From contig CP071307.1 of NCBI GenBank assembly GCA_027563145.1, positions 558,001 through 622,000 of the forward strand: a stretch of DNA of 64,000 bases, read 5' to 3'. The notes under the pieces were generated by a model, which worked only from the letters and a program-made list of their open reading frames with translations, had not been told where the DNA came from and made no database searches. The translations under genes and the position numbers were made by a program. Origin of the DNA: Halocatena halophila. Lineage in GTDB: Archaea; Halobacteriota; Halobacteria; Halobacteriales; Haloarculaceae. Shown here in pieces: positions 8,743-18,600 of the stretch. The first letter of the stretch is position 1, and each line of letters starts with the position of its first letter.

Positions 8743-9153
8743 ATGGCTGACAGAACGCGATTCATCAGACCGGACGCCACCGAAACAGTAGAACTCGATT
8801 GGGGAACGCTCAAGTGGCTTCACAAGCCCGAAACGACGGGGATCGACACGTTCAGTAGCGGCGTCGTCGTGCTTGAGCCCGGAAACGGACACGAGTGCCA
8901 CACCCACCCCGAAAGCGACGAACTCCTGTATGTTCTCAGCGGAACCGGTGAACAGATGATCGGCGACGAAACACAAACCGTCGAACCGGGAATGATGGTC
9001 TCCATTCCAGCCGGTGTCGAACACTCGACGCTGAACACTGGCTGGGAGCCGCTCAGATTCATTGCCGTCTACGGACCAGCAGGTCCAGAATCAACAATTC
9101 AGGAGGCAGATAACGCCACTATCCATCCCCCAGGGACGTTCCCCGAAGACTAA
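8743..9153 (+). CDS. Cupin-domain protein
   Basis: A 136-residue single-domain cupin. Motif 1 is HECHTHPESDELLYVLSG (His, His and Glu metal ligands at about 47-56) and motif 2 is PAGVEHSTLN with the last His ligand near residue 90. The barrel could bind Fe, Mn or Zn. Small cupins of this type are found with sugar and aromatic catabolic genes as isomerases, dioxygenases or ligand sensors. It lies 73 nt before the PEP-hydrolase-like gene and opens the ABC-transporter cluster on the same strand, so a role with the imported substrate is plausible but unproved. Confidence 0.83.
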   Translation: MADRTRFIRPDATETVELDWGTLKWLHKPETTGIDTFSSGVVVLEPGNGHECHTHPESDELLYVLSGTGEQMIGDETQTVEPGMMVSIPAGVEHSTLNTGWEPLRFIAVYGPAGPESTIQEADNATIHPPGTFPED

Positions 9154-9226
9154 TCGATAGCAGAGGGGATGCGAAGAACTGATTCTATCGAAATATTGAA
9201 GTATTGTGGGTGAGCATTGCATTCCG

Positions 9227-10060
9227 ATGAAGTACAAGCGTACGGAGTCACTGGAGCGACTGGAATCGACACTTGACGCCGGAGAGCCGATCATCGGGGC
9301 CGGAGCCGGAACGGGAATCTCTGCAAAATTTGCCGAACGGGGTGGTGTGGATCTCCTCATCATCTACAACTCGGGACGGTATCGAATGAGCGGTCGTGGA
9401 TCGCTGGCAGGCATGCTTCCATACGGCGATGCAAACGAGATCGTGATGGAGATGGGCCACGAAGTGCTCCCGGTCGTCGAGAAAACGCCGGTGCTGGCAG
9501 GGGTCTGTGGAACAGATCCGTTCCGTGAGATGGCTGTCTTTCTCGAAGAGCTCCGGCGACGTGGATTTTCTGGCGTCCAGAATTTCCCTACCGTTGGACT
9601 GATCGACGAAGCGAGCGACTTTCGGAAAAATCTCGAAGAAACCGGAATGGGCTACGATCAGGAGGTCGAGATGATACGCGAGGCGAGCGATCAGGGGCTG
9701 TTAACCTGTCCGTACGTGTTCACCGAAACACAGGCCGAATCGATGGCAAACGCCGGTGCGGACCTGATCGTCTCACACATGGGGCTGACAACCTCCGGTG
9801 CCATCGGTGCAAAAACGGCACTCGATCTGGACGCGGCCGTCGAGCGCGTGCAGGCACACCGCGACGCCGTCGCCGCTGTGGACGAAGAGATCCACGTGAT
9901 CTGTCACGGTGGCCCAATCGCCCAGCCTGATGATGCAGAATACGTCCTATCCAACACCGAGGGTGTCGTGGGATTCTTTGGTGCATCAAGCGTCGAGCGG
10001 TTGGCTACCGAATCAGCGATTGAATCACAGACGCGAGCGTTCAAAACGATCGACTACTGA
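9227..10060 (+). CDS. PEP-hydrolase-family TIM barrel (Tm-1 C-terminal half)
   Basis: A 277-residue alpha/beta barrel of the phosphoenolpyruvate hydrolase-like family. Visible family segments include [60 protein letters not shown] and [12 protein letters not shown]. The ATG at 9227 precedes the first helix directly; a GTG 21 nt upstream is in frame but adds residues atypical of the family. The enzymatic reaction is not firmly established. In plant Tm-1 this domain is fused behind a UPF0261 domain; here that partner is the separate gene at 14161-15381. The two bracket a ribose-type ABC importer, suggesting they act on the imported compound. Confidence 0.85.
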   Translation: MKYKRTESLERLESTLDAGEPIIGAGAGTGISAKFAERGGVDLLIIYNSGRYRMSGRGSLAGMLPYGDANEIVMEMGHEVLPVVEKTPVLAGVCGTDPFREMAVFLEELRRRGFSGVQNFPTVGLIDEASDFRKNLEETGMGYDQEVEMIREASDQGLLTCPYVFTETQAESMANAGADLIVSHMGLTTSGAIGAKTALDLDAAVERVQAHRDAVAAVDEEIHVICHGGPIAQPDDAEYVLSNTEGVVGFFGASSVERLATESAIESQTRAFKTIDY

Positions 10061-10209
10061 ACACAGCTCCGAGCAGCGAAGGCGGGGAAACGAGCGGTCG
10101 TGACAATCATGTCTGGCCGGTACGGAGCGAAATCATGGCCAAACAGGGAACAAATTATTTGTTCTTTCACCTAAACTACAGTGGTAGGTGTTCACCGTTG
10201 GCAACAGAA

Positions 10210-11895
10210 ATGAATCCGATTCAGAACCGACTACGGTCGATCAAATCATCACTCGTCGATCGAAGGGAGTCAAGCGTCCTGGTTGGCCTGATCGCGTTGA
10301 TCGCGCTCGGAATTGCCATGAATGCATCGTCGTTTCTGACGATCAGCAACGCGATCAGGGTGTTTCGTGGGGCAGCAATCGTCGCCATCATTGGTTACAG
10401 TATGTCGCTGTTGATGGTCACCGCAGAGTTCGACCTTTCGGTCGGCTCGCTTGTCGGAATCACTGGTGGGCTCGCGGCAGTTATGATATCTGGCGGATTC
10501 GATCCCGTCTTTACGATTGTTCTCGTGATCACACTGGCGATGATTTACGGCGTGACACAGGGACTACTGGTGACGAAGCTGGGTCTTCCGTCGTTGATCG
10601 TCACGATCGGGACGCTGACGCTCCTTCGCGGCGCTCACTTTCTCCTGCTAGGCGGACAGGCGGTAACGATTTCAACCGCAGAGGCCGGCCCCGTTATGAA
10701 AGCAATCGGTGGAACGTACACGCTTCCACTGCCGGTTGGGATCCCGTTTACGGACGTCACGCTGTTTTCGATCCCAGCGCTCACCTACGCCCTCCCCGGG
10801 GTTCACGACGAACCGCAGACGTTCACATCGTTTCCTGCACAGATACTCTGGGTGCTCGCACTTTTGGCCGTGCTTCATCACATCCTCTTTCGAACGCGGT
10901 TCGGACACCACGTCCGTGCGACGGGTGACAACATCAACGCCGCAGAAACGACGGGGTTGGATCCACACCGGATCAAGATCGCTTGCTTTGCAATCGTGGG
11001 TGGTGTTACCGCCTTTGCCGGACTCTCACAACTGGCATACGTCGGCAGCGTCTCGCCCGGAACCGGCACAGGAACTGAACTGATCGTGATTGCTGCGGTC
11101 GTCCTTGGAGGCACGAAGCTCACTGGGGGAGAGGGATCGATGACGGGCGTGTTGATGGGCGCGCTTGTACTGGGCTTTGCACAGAACATCCTCACGCTCG
11201 GAGGCTTCGGGCCGAAATTCTCTCGGCTCATCACGGGACTGTTCATCATCGCAGCAATTGGTCTCGATACGGTGTTCTCGGAGTTTTCGTTCCGGCTTAT
11301 TCGAGAGTGGTACACCAGACCGCTCGCTCAGATTGCTCGTTCCCCACGGTCGTTTTTCAGCGATCAGGCACCGGAGAAGGGATCCACTGAAGCCATTGCA
11401 TTCGTCGCAGTTTCGATCCTCGCGATTGGCGGAATCGTCGCGTCGCTTGCGTTGCTGGCATCGTTCCTTGCGCCACCGTTCGCCGACCGGTTCGTCCTGT
11501 TTATTGCCGAAGCAAATCTCTCTGGTGCCGTGATGGTGCTCCTAGAGGTGTATCTGGTGATCACACTCCTGGTATTGCTCGCGGTGTTCACCGTTCACCC
11601 CGTTGCCACCCACCGCCACAGCAGTTCAAATGGCGACAGTACGCTCGTCGCTGTCGGCTATGGGATGGCACCTGCGATATTTCTGTTCGCCCCGTTCACA
11701 CTCTATGGGTTCGGGTTCCTCTCGATTCTCGTATACGGATCGCTCGTGGTTGTCGCTGTGCTCATGGCGGTCACCCTGTGGATATCCGTCCGGTCGTTAC
11801 ACGACCTTTCGCCTATTGACGGTGCCATAACCGTTGGGGCCACCTACGCCGTTTGGATCGTTGTTGCGGTCTACTTTGCGAGTAATCTCGTCTGA
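10210..11895 (+). CDS. Ribose-type ABC permease with a C-terminal membrane extension
   Basis: A 561-residue integral membrane protein. About residues 20-360 are an RbsC/BPD_transp_2 permease with the typical EFDLSVGSLVGITGG, LGLPSLIVTIGTLTLLRG and GGEGSMTGVLMG segments. It then continues for about 190 residues with five further hydrophobic segments (starting near AIAFVAVSILAIGG, GAVMVLLEVYLVI, STLVAVGYGMAP, ILVYGSLVVVAVL and ITVGATYAVWIVV), absent from ordinary ~330-residue permeases. I chose the ATG at 10210; the in-frame ATG at 10135 lies upstream of an AT-rich promoter-like stretch (10150-10160). It is followed by the binding-protein and ATPase genes on the same strand. Confidence 0.87.
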   Translation: MNPIQNRLRSIKSSLVDRRESSVLVGLIALIALGIAMNASSFLTISNAIRVFRGAAIVAIIGYSMSLLMVTAEFDLSVGSLVGITGGLAAVMISGGFDPVFTIVLVITLAMIYGVTQGLLVTKLGLPSLIVTIGTLTLLRGAHFLLLGGQAVTISTAEAGPVMKAIGGTYTLPLPVGIPFTDVTLFSIPALTYALPGVHDEPQTFTSFPAQILWVLALLAVLHHILFRTRFGHHVRATGDNINAAETTGLDPHRIKIACFAIVGGVTAFAGLSQLAYVGSVSPGTGTGTELIVIAAVVLGGTKLTGGEGSMTGVLMGALVLGFAQNILTLGGFGPKFSRLITGLFIIAAIGLDTVFSEFSFRLIREWYTRPLAQIARSPRSFFSDQAPEKGSTEAIAFVAVSILAIGGIVASLALLASFLAPPFADRFVLFIAEANLSGAVMVLLEVYLVITLLVLLAVFTVHPVATHRHSSSNGDSTLVAVGYGMAPAIFLFAPFTLYGFGFLSILVYGSLVVVAVLMAVTLWISVRSLHDLSPIDGAITVGATYAVWIVVAVYFASNLV

Positions 11896-12017
11896 GTCGC
11901 TGGCAATTGGGCTGAAACCAGACCCCTGAAATTTTGTCTGACTGTTGTGGTCCTTCAATAGTAGTGAAAAGTAATCTGAAAGAAAAAGTTAAGTGATCAA
12001 CTGTGTCGTGTATACGC

Positions 12018-13283
12018 ATGGCAATCGATCGCCAAAAACTTCGAAGTGACGATACGTTTTCGATAGAGCTCGGGGTATCACGTCGACGGCTCATGAAACA
12101 GCTCGGTGCGATCGGGCTTGCCTCCTCGTTGGCCGGCTGTGGGAGCCTTCTCGAAGACAGAAGTGGGAGTTCGACCGACGACGGTGGTGCTGATTCAGAC
12201 TCCAATGGAGAGGACAATCAGCCACAGGAGTTCAACTACTCGCGCATTCCCATGATTGAACCGCCATCTGCACCAATCGACAATCAGAACCCAGAGACGG
12301 GAATCACCCGACGCGCCGAATTCGTGATTCAGAACGTGGCGAATCCGTTTTTTACACCGCTGATCGCGGGATTTAACGATGCGCTGAACCAGTTCGGGTG
12401 GGATGGCGGTGTCACTGGTCCCTCTGGGGGCTCACAGAGTCAGAGCGAGCAGATCGAGATCATCAACACGATGATCGATGAGCTACAGAACGGTCAAGAC
12501 GTGCTGGTAACGACGATACTCGACGGCCAGGCGTACATCGCACCAATCCAGAGGGCACTTGACAACGATATCGCGGTGATCAACGGCCACTCTTCACCCG
12601 CACAGGGCGAGTGGAACAACGAAAAGATGCGCGAAAATCTTACCTACCGCGACCGATCGGCAGTAATACCGCACGTGGGGATCAGGGATACGGAGGGTGG
12701 AATCGCAATGGCGGCCGAAGCGTACGACAGGATGCAAAGCGAGTTGGATGCCCAGGAGTACACTGTGTTGATCGGCAACGGATTGCCCGGGAATCCGGCG
12801 GTTACCCGCCGTGTCGATCCCGGGGCGCGGTCGTTTCTGGAGACGAAAGAGGACGTAACACTGATCGATGAAACGCTCGATGTGACCACGGACTTTGCCC
12901 AGGCACAGAGTCGTGTCGAAAGTCGGCTTGCCACAAATCAGGACATCAACGTCGTCATGGGTGCCGGATTCTGGACGGCTGTCGGTGCGTCACGGGCGGT
13001 CGAGGGGGGGAATATCGACCGAGAGCTCATCATCTGCGGGTTCGACCTCGTTGAGGCGGTCCTCGAAGCGATCAAAAACGGGAGTGTCGACTTTACGATG
13101 GGCCAGGATCCGTACGGACAGGGCTTTCTGAACGTGCCACTCGCGTGGATGTATCTCGAGCGTGGTGTCGAAATGAAACACTTAGAGTTCGGCGTCACGT
13201 TTGTTGATAAGCAAAACGTCGACTACGCAATCGAACGCAACACCTGGAGCGAGCTCCGTAACTGGCAACAGAACAACTTCTAA
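12018..13283 (+). CDS. Ribose-type sugar ABC transporter binding lipoprotein
   Basis: A 421-residue exported binding protein. The N-terminus has a Tat motif (SRRRLMKQLG) and a lipobox ending LAGC near residue 40, followed by a Ser/Asp/Gly-rich linker, so it is probably lipid-anchored outside the membrane. The body is a type I periplasmic-binding fold: RAEFVIQNVANPFFTPLIAG, later INGHSSP, LIGNGLPGNPAVTRR and IICGFDLVEAVLEAIKNG, as in RbsB-type sugar receptors. The ATG at 12018 is preferred over a GTG at 12003. It is 122 nt after the permease and 3 nt before the ATPase gene. The ligand is unknown. Confidence 0.9.
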   Translation: MAIDRQKLRSDDTFSIELGVSRRRLMKQLGAIGLASSLAGCGSLLEDRSGSSTDDGGADSDSNGEDNQPQEFNYSRIPMIEPPSAPIDNQNPETGITRRAEFVIQNVANPFFTPLIAGFNDALNQFGWDGGVTGPSGGSQSQSEQIEIINTMIDELQNGQDVLVTTILDGQAYIAPIQRALDNDIAVINGHSSPAQGEWNNEKMRENLTYRDRSAVIPHVGIRDTEGGIAMAAEAYDRMQSELDAQEYTVLIGNGLPGNPAVTRRVDPGARSFLETKEDVTLIDETLDVTTDFAQAQSRVESRLATNQDINVVMGAGFWTAVGASRAVEGGNIDRELIICGFDLVEAVLEAIKNGSVDFTMGQDPYGQGFLNVPLAWMYLERGVEMKHLEFGVTFVDKQNVDYAIERNTWSELRNWQQNNF

Positions 13284-13286
13284 TGG

Positions 13287-14135
13287 ATGACAATGACCGA
13301 CAGCACCACATCGCACACAGAAACTGACGGATCCGAACCGAACAATTCGGAGACAACCGACGAAGCGAACACGCAAACCGTCCTCAAAACCGACGGACTC
13401 TCGAAATCCTTCGGGGCGATCGACGCGGTCATCGACGTGGATCTCGAGATCAATCGCGGAGAAATCTTAGCGATCGCTGGTGACAACGGCGCTGGAAAGT
13501 CAACCTACGTGAAAATGCTCTCTGGCGTGCTCACGCCCACGGCGGGGCAGATTTACGTCAGATCGGACGACCGACTCGTCGAGCGCAGTTTCACGTCGTC
13601 GAAAGACGCCGAAAAGGCGGGGATCGCGACGGTGTATCAGGGCCAGCATCTCACGCCGACGAACGACGCCGCGACGAACATCTTTCTGGGTCACGAGCCA
13701 AGCAAGCCCGGCCTCAGGGGGTCGTTGTTGCGAGAAATCGACAAGGCACGGATGGTCGAAGAGAGCAATCAGTTGCTCGAGGAGATCGGCTTCGATTTCG
13801 ATCCCGAATCACCCGTCGAAGAGCTTTCTGGTGGCCAACAACAGGCCGTGGCCGTGGCGCGCGCTTTGATCAGGGATCCGCCGACGATCATCCTAGACGA
13901 GCCCACCTCCGAGGTCTCTACCACGGGAACGGACAAGATCATCGATCTGGTCAGACGGATTCCCGAGGAGGGAAAGGCGGGCATTCTCATCTCTCATAAA
14001 ATCGATATTGTCGTCGATATCGCTGATCGGATTGCTATCATGCGTGATGGAAAGCTGATTGACGTCCTCAAGAACACCAGTGATGTCGAGCGAATCGACA
14101 TCGTTAGCCGGATGCACAAAGAACGAGAGCTGTGA
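13287..14135 (+). CDS. Ribose-type ABC transporter ATPase, single domain
   Basis: A 282-residue ABC ATPase with Walker [10 protein letters not shown] (about residues 66-74), signature LSGGQQQ, Walker [11 protein letters not shown] and switch His in ISHKIDI. An acidic ~35-residue N-terminal leader precedes the domain. It starts 3 nt after the binding-protein stop; a second ATG two codons in is equally possible. Bacterial RbsA proteins have two ABC domains, while this one has a single complete domain and would act as a homodimer. It converges with the UPF0261 gene, with 25 nt between the stops. Confidence 0.92.
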   Translation: MTMTDSTTSHTETDGSEPNNSETTDEANTQTVLKTDGLSKSFGAIDAVIDVDLEINRGEILAIAGDNGAGKSTYVKMLSGVLTPTAGQIYVRSDDRLVERSFTSSKDAEKAGIATVYQGQHLTPTNDAATNIFLGHEPSKPGLRGSLLREIDKARMVEESNQLLEEIGFDFDPESPVEELSGGQQQAVAVARALIRDPPTIILDEPTSEVSTTGTDKIIDLVRRIPEEGKAGILISHKIDIVVDIADRIAIMRDGKLIDVLKNTSDVERIDIVSRMHKEREL

Positions 14136-14160
14136 TCGAGCGTGTGAGTGTACCATGGTC

Positions 14161-15381
14161 TTACGTATTTGTGGGCATTGATTCGAGATATGCCTCAAGT
14201 TTCTGAACGACCGCACTGACGAACGCCTCGTCGTTGATCGCTGTGGCAACCTCGATCAGTTCGACAGCATCGTCCAGATTCGCTCGCAAGGAGTTATACA
14301 GGGCAGCGTCCGCATCGGGATCGTAGAACGGCTCACCCTCGACGGACAGCATCGAGATCCCTTCAGTGGGAATCACAACTGCTCTCGGTCCGGTGGCGTC
14401 GTTGAGCTTCCGTGCGATTCGTTGTCCGAGCACCTTGGACTCTTCAGGGGTCGTCCGCATCAGCGTTACCTGTGGGTTGTGTTCGTGCAGTGTTCTGTCG
14501 GCGAACGCATCGGGAACGTCGTCCATAGGGCCGAAGTTAACCATATCGAGCGCGCCAACCGAGACGACTTGCGGAATGCCACGATTACCGGCCCCAGTGA
14601 GTCGGTCGGGTCCAGCACTCAACACGCCACCGACGAATTCGTCAGCAAGCTCCGTGGTCGTAATATCGAGGACGGCGTCGATCACACCCTCCTCGATCAG
14701 CCGTTCCAACGCTTTTCCACCCGTTCCGGTCGCGTGAAAAACGATCGTTTCGTAGCCCGCTTTTTCGAGGCGTTCGCGTGCCTGCTGGACACAGGGAGTG
14801 GTTACACCGAACATCGTACAACCAATTGTTGGCCGTCCAGTTGCGGTCCGTTCGGCGTCGTTCATCACCATGCCAGCCATTGCAGAGGCGGCGTTCGAAA
14901 TGACCGTTCGCGTCACCCGATTCAGCCCCTCGATGTCCGCAATTGGATAGAACATCGCCACGTCGTGGGCACCGACGTACGGCTCTGTGTCACCGGAGGC
15001 CATCGTTGAGACCATCAGCTTCGGGACGCCTACCGGCAGCGTACGCATTGCTGCGGTCGCAATCGAAGTGTTCCCCGAACCACCGAGTCCGAACACTCCT
15101 TTGAGAGAACCCGAATCGTACTGTCTGGAGACGATTGTGGCTGCCCCGCGTCCCATGGCGTCGATTGCCGCTCCTCGGTCACCTGTCTCTCGAAGCGCCG
15201 ACAACGATTCGCCCGCCGCACTGGCTACCGCAGCAGCGCTCGTGTCGGGCTCAAGACCTGGATCATCCATGATCCCAACATCAACGATGTGTGTGGCAAC
15301 GTTCTGTGATTCGAGGACCTCCCGCGCGTAGGCAATCTCCGGGGCTTTCGTATCGAGCGTGCCGACGATCGTTACCGTCAT
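14161..15381 (-). CDS. Tm-1-like ATP-binding protein (UPF0261)
   Basis: A 406-residue UPF0261 protein, full family length. It begins TIVGTLDTKAPEIAYARE and carries GVFGLGGSGNTSIATAAMR, PKLMVSTMASGDTEPYVG, ATGTGGKALERLIEEGVID and PTEGISMLSVEGEPFYDP, all family hallmarks. The fold binds ATP in plant Tm-1, where it forms the N-terminal half; the bacterial and archaeal function is not settled. The gene converges on the ABC ATPase gene. Its usual partner, the PEP-hydrolase-like barrel, is at 9227-10060, so the pair encloses the importer and probably belongs to one pathway. Confidence 0.88.
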   Translation of the reverse strand: MTVTIVGTLDTKAPEIAYAREVLESQNVATHIVDVGIMDDPGLEPDTSAAAVASAAGESLSALRETGDRGAAIDAMGRGAATIVSRQYDSGSLKGVFGLGGSGNTSIATAAMRTLPVGVPKLMVSTMASGDTEPYVGAHDVAMFYPIADIEGLNRVTRTVISNAASAMAGMVMNDAERTATGRPTIGCTMFGVTTPCVQQARERLEKAGYETIVFHATGTGGKALERLIEEGVIDAVLDITTTELADEFVGGVLSAGPDRLTGAGNRGIPQVVSVGALDMVNFGPMDDVPDAFADRTLHEHNPQVTLMRTTPEESKVLGQRIARKLNDATGPRAVVIPTEGISMLSVEGEPFYDPDADAALYNSLRANLDDAVELIEVATAINDEAFVSAVVQKLEAYLESMPTNT

Positions 15382-15632
15382 CGTCGGTACCCCGGATTAA
15401 TTCGCACAGCAATCGAATCACGGTGTGGTCTGAGTGGGATTCGAACGCATGGTGTGCGTATGGCGAGTATTTGGCCTGCAGTCATAATGCGATAGTATTG
15501 ATACGATGATCAATAATCAATATTGTGGCAGCAAATGGATCCACTGGCCGGATACACCGAGCGAGCTGATAGTGATATCCTGAATCAAAGTTTGGTAAAA
15601 CAATAATATATCGGCAATTTTTCCCGCAACCA

Positions 15633-15656
15633 AATATTCAAACAAGGTTGAATATT
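15633..15656 (+). promoter_or_regulatory. Inverted repeat before the first ThuA-dehydrogenase gene
   Basis: Perfect 9-nt arms AATATTCAA (15633-15641) and TTGAATATT (15648-15656) surround ACAAGG. The site ends 23 nt before the ATG at 15680, where the transcription start or TATA region would be, so it is a candidate operator. The rest of 15382-15679 is AT-rich, with no gene. Confidence 0.45.
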
Positions 15657-15679
15657 GAATTATAGTGGACTGTATCAGT

Positions 15680-18600
15680 ATGAGTCAGGACGACAGTGGT
15701 CCACCAGAGACGAGTATCGATAGCCAACCGCCGATAACGCTCAGCAGACGCCGGCTTCTTCAGGCCACGGGTGGAGTCGGGATCGGTTCGTTGCTTACCA
15801 CAGGTGTGCGGGCATCCAACGCAATCGAAAAGAACGTCATTGAACTCGAAGCCGTCCAGCAATCTTCCGCCGGATCGAAAGGGTCAGAGTCGAACGGAAA
15901 GCACAGCCGTGGTCCACCCTCACACGCAGCGAAGCCGACGCACGTCTGGAAGGGGATCTCTCCCGACCAAATCAGGGGCACGATCAATCCAACGCTCACG
16001 CTCGTGCCGGGAGAGACCTACACCATCAAATGGACGAACACGGACGGAAAACCACACAACATGGTGATCGCCGATGAGAGTGGGAAAAAGCTGCAAAAGA
16101 GTTCTGTAGAACCACACGAAGGCACAACTCAGGCCGTCGAGTTCACTGCCAGCGAGGAGATGGCTACATACTACTCCCAGCCAAATCGCCACAATATGCG
16201 TGGATCGATCGAATTCGGCACGGTTCCAGAACCCAGTCCGGGCCGTATCAGTGTCCTCATGCTGGGTGGCCCCTCGGGCGGAAGCCACAATGGGCCCGCC
16301 CGCCAGCTCCAGTTGACGGAGTATTTGCTCAATCGGGGTATCGAGGTGATGTACACCGATCGGCTGGCCGATCTCGAATCGAGTACGCTACATCGTTATG
16401 ACGCCTGGCTGCTGTACGACAATCGGTCTGGACTCACTGAGAGCCAGGAGGAATCGATCGTCGAATTCGTCGAGAACGGTGGGGGATTCGTTCCGATCCA
16501 CAGCGCTTCGGCCTGTTTCACCGACAGTGACGCCTTCATCGAGCTGGTTGGCGGACAGTTCGAATCGCACGGTTACGGCGAGATGAGTACCACGTTCGAA
16601 CGCCCAGCACATCCCGTTCTCTCCGGGCTCGAGCCGATTGTCGCCGAAGACGAAACGTACAGACACACCAATCTGAACGACGACATCACTGTGCTTGCCT
16701 ACGGGGATTTTCCGGACTACGGCGAAAACGAATCGCCCGAGCCCTGGAGCTGGATTCGAACGCAGGGAGACGGTCGCGTGTTCTACACTGCCTGGGGTCA
16801 CGACCGGGGAACCTGGGAGACAGAGGGTTTCAAACGACTCATCGAGAACGCGATCAGATGGGTTACGCACAACGGGGAGACGATCGGAGAAGACACACGA
16901 ACGCTCGATCCGCTCGAATTCGTAGACGAAACCATTCCGTACTATCCACCACCCGAAGGAAGTCTCCTTTCCCCAACGGTCCCCGAGGAGGTCGGCTCCG
17001 GAACGGAGTGGACGCGTATGCAACGCGCGCTCGATCCTGGAGAAACGGTCGATCGAATGATTCACCCAGAGGGGTTCGGTATCCAGCCGTTCGTCACCGA
17101 AGAACTGCTACCTGCAGATATTCGTGGAAACATCATTGACATGACATTCGACGAACGGGGCCGCGCATGGCTGGCTGTCACACAGGACTATCCGAACGAG
17201 CTGGGCCAAGGGAGTGACAGCATCGTCATCTGTGAAGACACCACTGGCGATGGAACCGCTGATTCGTTCACCGTGTTTGCGGATGCGCTCTCCATTCCTG
17301 CCAGTCTGGTGCACATCGGCGACGGACTCGTGGTCGCAAATCTCAACGATCCAGAGTCAAGCGGACAGATGCTCTATCTCAAAGATACCGACGGCGACGA
17401 CGTAGCCGACGAACGGATCGAGCTGTTCTCTGGGTTCGGCAATGGAGACACCCACGCCGGGCCGAACGAACTCGAGTATGGAATCGACAACTGGATCTGG
17501 GGCCAGGTCGGATACTCGGGTTTCAGCGGCTCTGTTGCTGGCGAACAGTTCGACGTGAGCGCCTGTGTCTACCGGTTCAAAGTCGATTCGTCGGGAACTG
17601 TGACGGCCTTTGAGGTGGTTGCTGAACTGCCAGGCAACCAGGCTGGCCTCGGCTTCACCGAGGAAGGTCTGGCGTTTGGATCAGCAGCGACCGCAGGTCG
17701 ACCGAGCAACTACCTCGCCATCCCGTATCGCTACTACGATACAATCAACGGGACCGAGCCAGCCGACATCGGTGGGACCGCTGATACGAATCGATTCCTG
17801 CCAGTCACCGACCGCGTCCGGCAGGTGGACTGGCACGGCGGCTTCACCGCCGCAGCGGGACACACGATCTACACGGCGAGAGCGTATCCTGAAAAGTACT
17901 GGAATGCAGCCAGTTTTGTCAGCGACGGTACTGGACATCTGCTGGGAACGTTCTTTCTGGAACCCGACGGGGCCGGCTATCGATCACATTACGCCCACAA
18001 TCTCGTTGGCGCAACGGACGCGTGGTTTGCGCCCACGTACTCTGCGGTCGGTCCCGATGGGATGGTCTGGTTCATCGACTGGTACAACTATATTTTCCAG
18101 CACAATCCGACGCCAGACGGCTTCGAGAACGGCCCAGGGAACGCTTACATCACTGAGTTGCGCGACCACGCAACCGGCCGGCTGTTCCGGGTCACCTACG
18201 ACGACGCAGCCACCAACACACAGACTGGACTGAACAACGCGACTCCCAGCGAGCTCGTAGCGGCGCTCTCGAGTGAGAACATGTTCTGGCGGACGACTGC
18301 CCAACAGCTTCTGATCAGGCGAGCGGAGGTCGACGTAGTGGCTGAGCTGCTCGAACTGATCAGTACAGAATCACTCGATGGCATCGACAACGATCCGAGT
18401 GCGATCCACGCGCTCTGGACGCTCGATGGGCTTGGTGCGCTCGACGCTGCTGGCGGTGATGAAAGCGCGATCGCTGGTGCGAGAGCAGCGTTGACACACT
18501 CTGCAGCTGGCGTTCGGATTGCGGCGCTGCGGGTGCTACCACGGACTGCAGAGACCCGTGAGGCAATACTCGAAGCGGGGCTCCTAACCGATTCGGATCG

